Shown in pieces: positions 59,330-64,000 of a DNA stretch of 64,000 nt. The position numbers were made by a program, and so were the translations under genes. Positions within the stretch are counted from its first letter, which is position 1, and each line of letters opens with the position of its first letter. The notes under the pieces are model-generated. The model ran no database searches and was not told where the DNA came from. It saw nothing but the letters and a program-made list of their open reading frames with translations. This stretch comes from Streptomyces sp. NRRL WC-3626 (GTDB lineage: Bacteria; Actinomycetota; Actinomycetes; Streptomycetales; Streptomycetaceae): contig NZ_JOCA01000019.1 of NCBI RefSeq assembly GCF_000718785.1, positions 91,753-155,752 on the forward strand, written 5' to 3'.

Positions 59330-60931
59330 ATGCGCCCCCACCTCCCCCCGGCCGCCGTCGCCGTCGTCGTCATCGGCCATGACGACGCCGCCCATGTGAC
59401 CGACGCCGTGCGCTCGGCACTCCGGCAGGGCCCCGCCGTACGGGAGGTCGTCGCCGTCGACGACGGCTCGACGGACGGCAGCGCGGACCTGCTCGACCGG
59501 CTCGCCGCCCGCGAACCCCGGCTGCGGGTGATCCGGTGCCCCGTCAACAGCGGCGGCTGCGGCACCCCGCGCAACACCGGTCTCGCGGCGGTGACCTCGC
59601 CGTACGTGATGTTCCTGGACAGCGACGACATCCTGCCGCCCGGCGCGGTGGACGCCCTGCTCACGGCCGCGACCGGGGCAGACGCGCAGGTCACCGGTGG
59701 TCTGTGTGTGCGCCGGGAGCTGCCCTCGGGGCGCGAGGTGCCGTGGGAGCCGGCCCTGTACGCGGCGCCCGCCGTGCACGCCCGGCCCGCCCTGCGCCCG
59801 CGCCTGGTCCACGACACCCTGTGCGTCAACAAGCTCTACGCCACGGCCTTCCTGCGCACGCACGGCATCCGCTTCCCCGACGGCCGCTTCCCCTATGAGG
59901 ACGTCGTGTTCACCGCGCGCGTGTGGGCGGCCGCCCCGCGCGTGGCACTGGTCCCGGACCGGGTGTACGTCTGGCACGTCCGCCGGTCCGCGCGGCGGCT
60001 GTCGATCTCGCTGGACCGCGCGGGCATCGGCAACTGGCGGGCCCGCACCCACGCGTGCCGCACCGCCCACGGGATCCTGCTGGACGCCGGGCAGAAACGC
60101 CTGGCGCGCAGGGCACGGGCCAAGTTCCTCGACCACGAGCTGCGCATGTACGCGCGTGAGCTGCTCCTGCGCGACGAGGGGTACCGGCGGGCGTGGTGGG
60201 CGCACACACGGGAGTTCCTCGCGGAGTACGACGCCGCCGACTGGGCCCGTGACCCGGTCGCCCCCGGCCGGCTGATCGGGCGGGTGGTGCTGGCCTCCCC
60301 CGGGCCGCGCGACCTGCCCCGGCTGCGGGAGCTGGCGGCGCGGCCGGCCCGGCTGTACCCGCCGTACGCCCGCGCGCGGGACGGCACACCGTGCTGGTCA
60401 AAGGAGCTGCCCGGGGTCACCCTGGAGCCGCTGCCGGACCGGCCCGCGCCCCTGCTCCCGCTCGCCGTGGACGCGGAACTGCGCCCGCGCGCGCGTGGCC
60501 TGCGGTTGCGCCTGCACGAGCTGTACGGCCGGGTGGGGCGGGCGGGACCGGTGTCGGTGGAGGTCGAGTGGCGCCACCGGGAGCGCGAGGGGGCCGTGGA
60601 CCGCGACACCCTGCCGCTGCGGGCGGCCGCCGACGGCACCTGGGCCGCGGCCGCGCCCGTCCGCCTCGACCGGCTGGCCACGCTCGGCGCGGGCGCCTGG
60701 GACCTGCGGCTGCGGGTGCGCTTCCGGGACGGCTCGAGCCGCCGCGTCACCGCGCACGCGCTCGCCGGACCTGGCCTGCTGCGCCGCAGCGCGGTGCCGA
60801 GCGCCCGGCACGGCGTGGTCCTGGTCCGGCCGTACGCCACCCACTCGGGCTCACTGGCCCTGCGCGTGGCCGCCGGCGTCCACGGAGTCGTACCGATGCT
60901 GCACGCGGGGCTGCGGCGCCTGATTGACTGA
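59330..60931 (+). CDS. GT2 glycosyltransferase with C-terminal beta-rich domain
   Basis: 533 residues. The GT2 fold (about 5–240) has VAVVVIGHDDAAHVTDAVRS, VDDGSTDGS, NTGLAAVTSP, FLDSDDIL and RFPYEDVVFTARVW. The C-terminal part (about 360–520) looks like a beta-sandwich (LEPLPDRPAPLLPLAVDAEL) rather than a TagF domain, so it is not a fourth paralogue of the fusion genes. ATG at 59330 with ACGAGG upstream. It lies 51 bp before galE on the same strand and likely uses the UDP-sugar that GalE makes. Confidence 0.83.
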   Translation: MRPHLPPAAVAVVVIGHDDAAHVTDAVRSALRQGPAVREVVAVDDGSTDGSADLLDRLAAREPRLRVIRCPVNSGGCGTPRNTGLAAVTSPYVMFLDSDDILPPGAVDALLTAATGADAQVTGGLCVRRELPSGREVPWEPALYAAPAVHARPALRPRLVHDTLCVNKLYATAFLRTHGIRFPDGRFPYEDVVFTARVWAAAPRVALVPDRVYVWHVRRSARRLSISLDRAGIGNWRARTHACRTAHGILLDAGQKRLARRARAKFLDHELRMYARELLLRDEGYRRAWWAHTREFLAEYDAADWARDPVAPGRLIGRVVLASPGPRDLPRLRELAARPARLYPPYARARDGTPCWSKELPGVTLEPLPDRPAPLLPLAVDAELRPRARGLRLRLHELYGRVGRAGPVSVEVEWRHREREGAVDRDTLPLRAAADGTWAAAAPVRLDRLATLGAGAWDLRLRVRFRDGSSRRVTAHALAGPGLLRRSAVPSARHGVVLVRPYATHSGSLALRVAAGVHGVVPMLHAGLRRLID

Positions 60932-60982
60932 ACTCCGACCATTTCGGTACCGCGCAGGCCAACAACGAGGGGGCGGCCGACC

Positions 60983-61951
60983 ATGACCTGGCTGATCACC
61001 GGTGGCGCCGGCTACATCGGGGCGCACGTCGTCCGGGCGATGACCGGGGCGGGTGAGCGGACGGTGGTGTACGACGACCTGTCCACCGGTGTCCCCGACC
61101 GGGTGCCGGACGGGGTGCCGCTGGTGGTGGGCTCGACCCTGGACGGCGGGCGGGTGGCGCGCGCCCTGAGGGACCACGAGATCACCGGCGTCGTCCATCT
61201 GGCGGCGAAGAAGCGGGTCGCCGAGTCGGTGTCGCTCCCGCTGCACTACTACCGGGAGAACGTCGAGGGCCTGCGTGTGCTGCTGGACGCGGTCACGTCG
61301 GCGGACGTGCGCTCCCTCGTCTTCTCCTCCTCGGCGGCGGTGTACGGCACGCCGTACACCGCCGGCCCGGTCACGGAGGAGACCCCGTGCCTGCCCATGT
61401 CGCCGTACGGCGAGACGAAGCTCGCCGGGGAGTGGCTGGTCCGCGCGGCCGGCGCGGCGACCGGGCTCTCGACGGCCTGTCTGCGCTACTTCAACGTGGC
61501 CGGCGCCGCCCGCCCGGACCTCGCCGACCGGGGCGTCTCCCACCTCATCCCGATGATCTTCGAGAGGCTGGCGGACGGTCTGCCCCCGCGCGTGTTCGGC
61601 GACGACCATCCGACCCCCGACGGCACCTGTGTCCGCGACTACATCCACGTGGTGGACCTGGCCGAGGCGCATGTGGCGGCGGCCCACGCCCTCGCTTCCG
61701 CGCCGGGCCGGAACCTCACCGTCAACATCGGCCGCGGTGAGGGCGTCTCCGTCCGGGAGATGATCGACCGCGTCAACACCCTCACCGGCCACGACCGCCC
61801 ACCGGTGATCGCCCCGCGCCGTCCCGGCGACCCGGCGTGCGTGGTCGCCTCGGCCGAGCGCGCGGCCGCGGAACTGAACTGGAAGGCCCACCTCGGCCTC
61901 GACGACATGATCACCTCGGCCTGGTCCGCCCGGCAGCGGACCCGCCCCTGA
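60983..61951 (+). CDS. galE: UDP-glucose 4-epimerase
   Basis: 322 residues, an extended SDR enzyme. NAD motif GGAGYIG (7–13), catalytic Ser/Tyr/Lys in SSSAAVYG and SPYGETK, and RYFNVAGA are intact. It interconverts UDP-glucose and UDP-galactose (or the GlcNAc forms). A strong site GAGGGGGCGG precedes the ATG. Its stop overlaps the next start (TGATG). Placement among glycosyltransferase genes suggests it feeds polymer synthesis. Confidence 0.9.
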   Translation: MTWLITGGAGYIGAHVVRAMTGAGERTVVYDDLSTGVPDRVPDGVPLVVGSTLDGGRVARALRDHEITGVVHLAAKKRVAESVSLPLHYYRENVEGLRVLLDAVTSADVRSLVFSSSAAVYGTPYTAGPVTEETPCLPMSPYGETKLAGEWLVRAAGAATGLSTACLRYFNVAGAARPDLADRGVSHLIPMIFERLADGLPPRVFGDDHPTPDGTCVRDYIHVVDLAEAHVAAAHALASAPGRNLTVNIGRGEGVSVREMIDRVNTLTGHDRPPVIAPRRPGDPACVVASAERAAAELNWKAHLGLDDMITSAWSARQRTRP

Positions 61952-62883
61952 TGCCCACCACCACCGCCCGCGCCCTGGGCGCGGTCATCGGCTCCGCGGT
62001 GGGCGACGCCCTGGGCGCCCCCTTCGAGTTCGGCCCGGAGGGCGCGTTCTCGGCCCGCTTCCCGGCGCCGGGGGCCGGCGGGGAGATGTGCGGGGGCGGC
62101 GGCTGGGAGCCGGGCGAGGCGACGGACGACACCCAGATGGCGGTCCTGGTCGCCGAATCGCTCCTGGAGCACGACGGTCTCGACCTCCCGGACGTCTTTG
62201 ACCGCTTCCGGCGGTGGGCCGCCGCGGACCCGAAGGACATCGGCCTGCAGACGGAGGCCGTGCTGACCGGCGGCGACCCCTGGGACCTGGCCGCGGCGCT
62301 GCACTTCCAGACCAGTCAGCGGGCGGCGGGGAACGGCGCGCTGATGCGGGCGGCGCCCTCCGCCGTGTACTTCGCCCGGAGCGGCCGCGCCGCCACCATG
62401 GACGCCGCCCGCCGCCTCTCCGCGCTCACCCACGGCGACCGGGCGGCCTGGGAAGGCACCGCGATCCTCCACGACCTGATCCGCGTCGCCCTGACCGGCG
62501 CGGACCCGCTGGCCGCCCTCCCCGACGCCCTCGCCGCGGTCCACCCCGGCCACCACTCCCGCTACGCGACCGTCCTCGCCCCCGACTGGCACCCGGACCT
62601 GGCGACGGAGTTCAACGGCGCGGTCTGGCCCTGCCTGGCCTCGGCCGTCTGGTCCCTTCGCACGACGTCGTCCTTCGAGGAGGCCCTCCGCACGGCGGTC
62701 GACCTGGGCGGCGACACGGACACGGTGGCGGCGGTGACAGGAGCCCTGGCCGGAGCGGTCCACGGCGTGACCGCCGTCCCCACCCGCTGGACGGACCCTC
62801 TGCACGTCCCCCTCCCGGGCTTCGCCGACCGCGTCCTGTCCACGGCGGACCTGACCGGCCTGGCCCTGCGTCTGCACGGCTGA
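61951..62883 (+). CDS. ADP-ribosylglycohydrolase family protein
   Basis: 310 residues. The two metal-binding motifs of the DraG/ARH family are clear: ATDDTQM near residue 50 and DLGGDTDTVAAVTGALAGA near 250; GNGALMRAAP is also typical. Such enzymes remove ADP-ribose from proteins, nucleic acids or small molecules using Mg2+. The ATG at 61951 shares one base with the galE stop, so the two are translated together; the reason is not evident. No ADP-ribosyltransferase is nearby. Confidence 0.87.
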   Translation: MPTTTARALGAVIGSAVGDALGAPFEFGPEGAFSARFPAPGAGGEMCGGGGWEPGEATDDTQMAVLVAESLLEHDGLDLPDVFDRFRRWAAADPKDIGLQTEAVLTGGDPWDLAAALHFQTSQRAAGNGALMRAAPSAVYFARSGRAATMDAARRLSALTHGDRAAWEGTAILHDLIRVALTGADPLAALPDALAAVHPGHHSRYATVLAPDWHPDLATEFNGAVWPCLASAVWSLRTTSSFEEALRTAVDLGGDTDTVAAVTGALAGAVHGVTAVPTRWTDPLHVPLPGFADRVLSTADLTGLALRLHG

Positions 62884-63049
62884 GCCGACCGCCGGTTCAC
62901 ATACGGCGCACCGCGGCTTGGTCCAGCTGATCCGCAGGCCGCTCGCTTCTTGTCCTCTCGGCACACTACTGACACCCTCGGCGCGGCGACCCCTGCGCGG
63001 CGCGCGGTGTCGGCGCATGCCGTCGAGGCAGGAGCCGGCGCCGGCCGCC

Positions 63050-63676
63050 TCACAGCGCCTTCAGCGCCTCCGTCGTGGCCCGGGTCAGGGCCGCCAGGTA
63101 GCCCTTCGGGAGTTTCGGGCTGCGGATGACCACCGAGCGCCAGTACAGGGGGCCCGAGATCAGGTCGAGGGCGAGGGCGTGGTCGGTGCCGGGGCGGAGT
63201 TCGCCGCGCCGCTGCGCCGCCGCGACGATGCCCTTGGCCACTCCGTCCTGGCCCTCGCGCAGCGCCGTCTGCAGCGCCTCCGCGATGTCCGGGTTGCGGG
63301 CGGCCTCGGCCTGCAGGTCGGGGAGGATCTGCGAGGCGACGGGATGGCGCAGGGCGCGGGAGGTGACCTCGTACAGCAGACGCAGGTCGCCCTCCAGGGA
63401 GCCGGTGTCCGGCGCGGGCAGGCCCTGGACGGCGATCGCGGAGACCAGGTCGAGGACGAGGTGCAGTTTGGAGCGCCAGCGGCGGTACACCGCGGTCTTG
63501 CCGACGCCCGCGCGGCGCGCGATCCCCTCGATCGACATCCGCGCGTAGCCGACCGCGGCGAGTTCCTCGAAGACGGCCGCCCGGATGGCCTCCGTCACGT
63601 CCGCCCGCAGTACTGCGGCCCCCGCGGGTGCCCTGCGGCGCGGACGCGGCTGAGGCTCGTCTGCGTGGGTCGTCAT
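63050..63676 (-). CDS. TetR-family transcriptional repressor
   Basis: 208 residues from the ATG at 63676 (MTTHADEPQ); an ATG four codons earlier (63688) is possible, and neither has a strong ribosome site. An Arg/Pro-rich lead precedes the helix-turn-helix (about 45–65, MSIEGIARRAGVGKTAVYRR), then an all-helical sensor domain. It is divergent from the polymer-export permease at 63817 with 140 bp between. It may control that operon, or the palindromes at 57662–57712; neither can be shown here. Confidence 0.85.
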   Translation of the reverse strand: MTTHADEPQPRPRRRAPAGAAVLRADVTEAIRAAVFEELAAVGYARMSIEGIARRAGVGKTAVYRRWRSKLHLVLDLVSAIAVQGLPAPDTGSLEGDLRLLYEVTSRALRHPVASQILPDLQAEAARNPDIAEALQTALREGQDGVAKGIVAAAQRRGELRPGTDHALALDLISGPLYWRSVVIRSPKLPKGYLAALTRATTEALKAL

Positions 63677-63816
63677 ACGGAACAGCATAGGCCGCCACCG
63701 TCACGACGAAACGGTTGCGTTCCGACGTTCTTTCGACTTACGCTCCCGTTGCGACGATACGGTCCCGTCCCGACGTAGCTTCGTCGTCCCCCCTCCCTCT
63801 AGCGAAAGCGCCGGAT

Positions 63817-64000
63817 GTGAGTCAGGCCCTCCACACACCACCCCCCGCGCCGGCCCGCCCGATACCGGACGAGGGCGACCTCGCGGCCCTCGCCGCCCGG
63901 CACGGCCTCACGGTCAGCGGCGCCCGGCCCACCCTCCGGGAGTACGTCCGTCAGCTCTGGGACCGGCGGCACTTCATCCTCGCCTTCTCCCGGGCGAAGC
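63817..64000 (+). CDS. TagG-like ABC-2 polymer-export permease, N-terminal fragment
   Basis: 61 residues from the GTG at 63817, cut by the right edge. A Pro-rich lead is followed by TLREYVRQLWDRRHFILAFS and RAK, the amphipathic start of ABC-2 permeases that export teichoic acids and other wall polymers (TagG/RfbA class). The permease and an expected ATPase gene beyond the edge would export the polymer made by the TagF-like cluster to the left. No strong ribosome site is seen. Confidence 0.7.
   Translation, partial: MSQALHTPPPAPARPIPDEGDLAALAARHGLTVSGARPTLREYVRQLWDRRHFILAFSRAK

Overview
The window is chromosomal DNA of a Streptomyces species. It is very GC-rich, uses GTG starts freely, often has TGATG or ATGA start/stop overlaps, and follows the gene order I remember from the S. 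coelicolor SCO2952–SCO2991 region (sigU, nnaR, narK, matAB, ssrA, smpB, ftsX, ftsE, prfB, pkaB, pkaA, a teichoic-acid-type cluster, ohr/ohrR, galE). Locus correspondences come from memory, not from a search.

Layout. 1–7.9 kb: the N-terminus of a HelD-type helicase, the sigU/rsuA pair, a CGNR zinc-finger regulator, the nitrate genes nnaR and narK, and a small membrane protein. A tnpB-only IS200/IS605-type element (about 4007–5566) sits between narK and nnaR. It carries its own divergent ribbon-helix-helix gene, and its tnpB is broken by one in-frame TAG. 8.0–19.9 kb: an accessory island with a very large RHS/Hint polymorphic toxin whose last ~100 codons are visibly AT-richer, a small candidate immunity gene next to it, and a divergent secreted DNRLRE/FG-GAP protein. 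19.9–25.0 kb: the mat operon (matA, matB and an acyltransferase), which fits synthesis of an extracellular poly-N-acetylglucosamine-like glycan. 25.2–28.7 kb: LysR, MFS and LacI genes.

28.8–42.6 kb is core: ssrA tmRNA and smpB (trans-translation), an S41 protease, ftsX/ftsE, a tiny zinc-ribbon membrane protein, an LAETG surface protein with fifteen 15-bp repeats, prfB, the Ser/Thr kinases pkaB and pkaA, and, divergent from pkaA, a large FHA plus FtsK/EssC-like protein. 42.6–46.7 kb: a hairpin-bearing tandem repeat and a sugar ABC importer with no ATPase gene, presumably using a shared ATPase.

46.8–64 kb is mostly a wall-polymer locus. It has three tandem GT2–TagF fusion proteins, two polytopic membrane proteins, a GT2 enzyme, galE and, at the right edge, the start of a TagG-like ABC-2 export permease. 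Interleaved are ohr/ohrR with a clear palindromic operator, a nitronate monooxygenase/PfaD-like gene behind a 26-bp palindrome, an ADP-ribosylglycohydrolase coupled to galE, and a TetR gene.

The most unusual items are the TnpB element with its private repressor and a guide that reads the end of narK, the RHS toxin tip with a barnase-like residue pattern, the loss of the catalytic His-Gly motif in two of three TagF paralogues, the 10-bp-phased TAAC repeats upstream of the RHS gene, and the amplified hairpin repeat at 42.75 kb.
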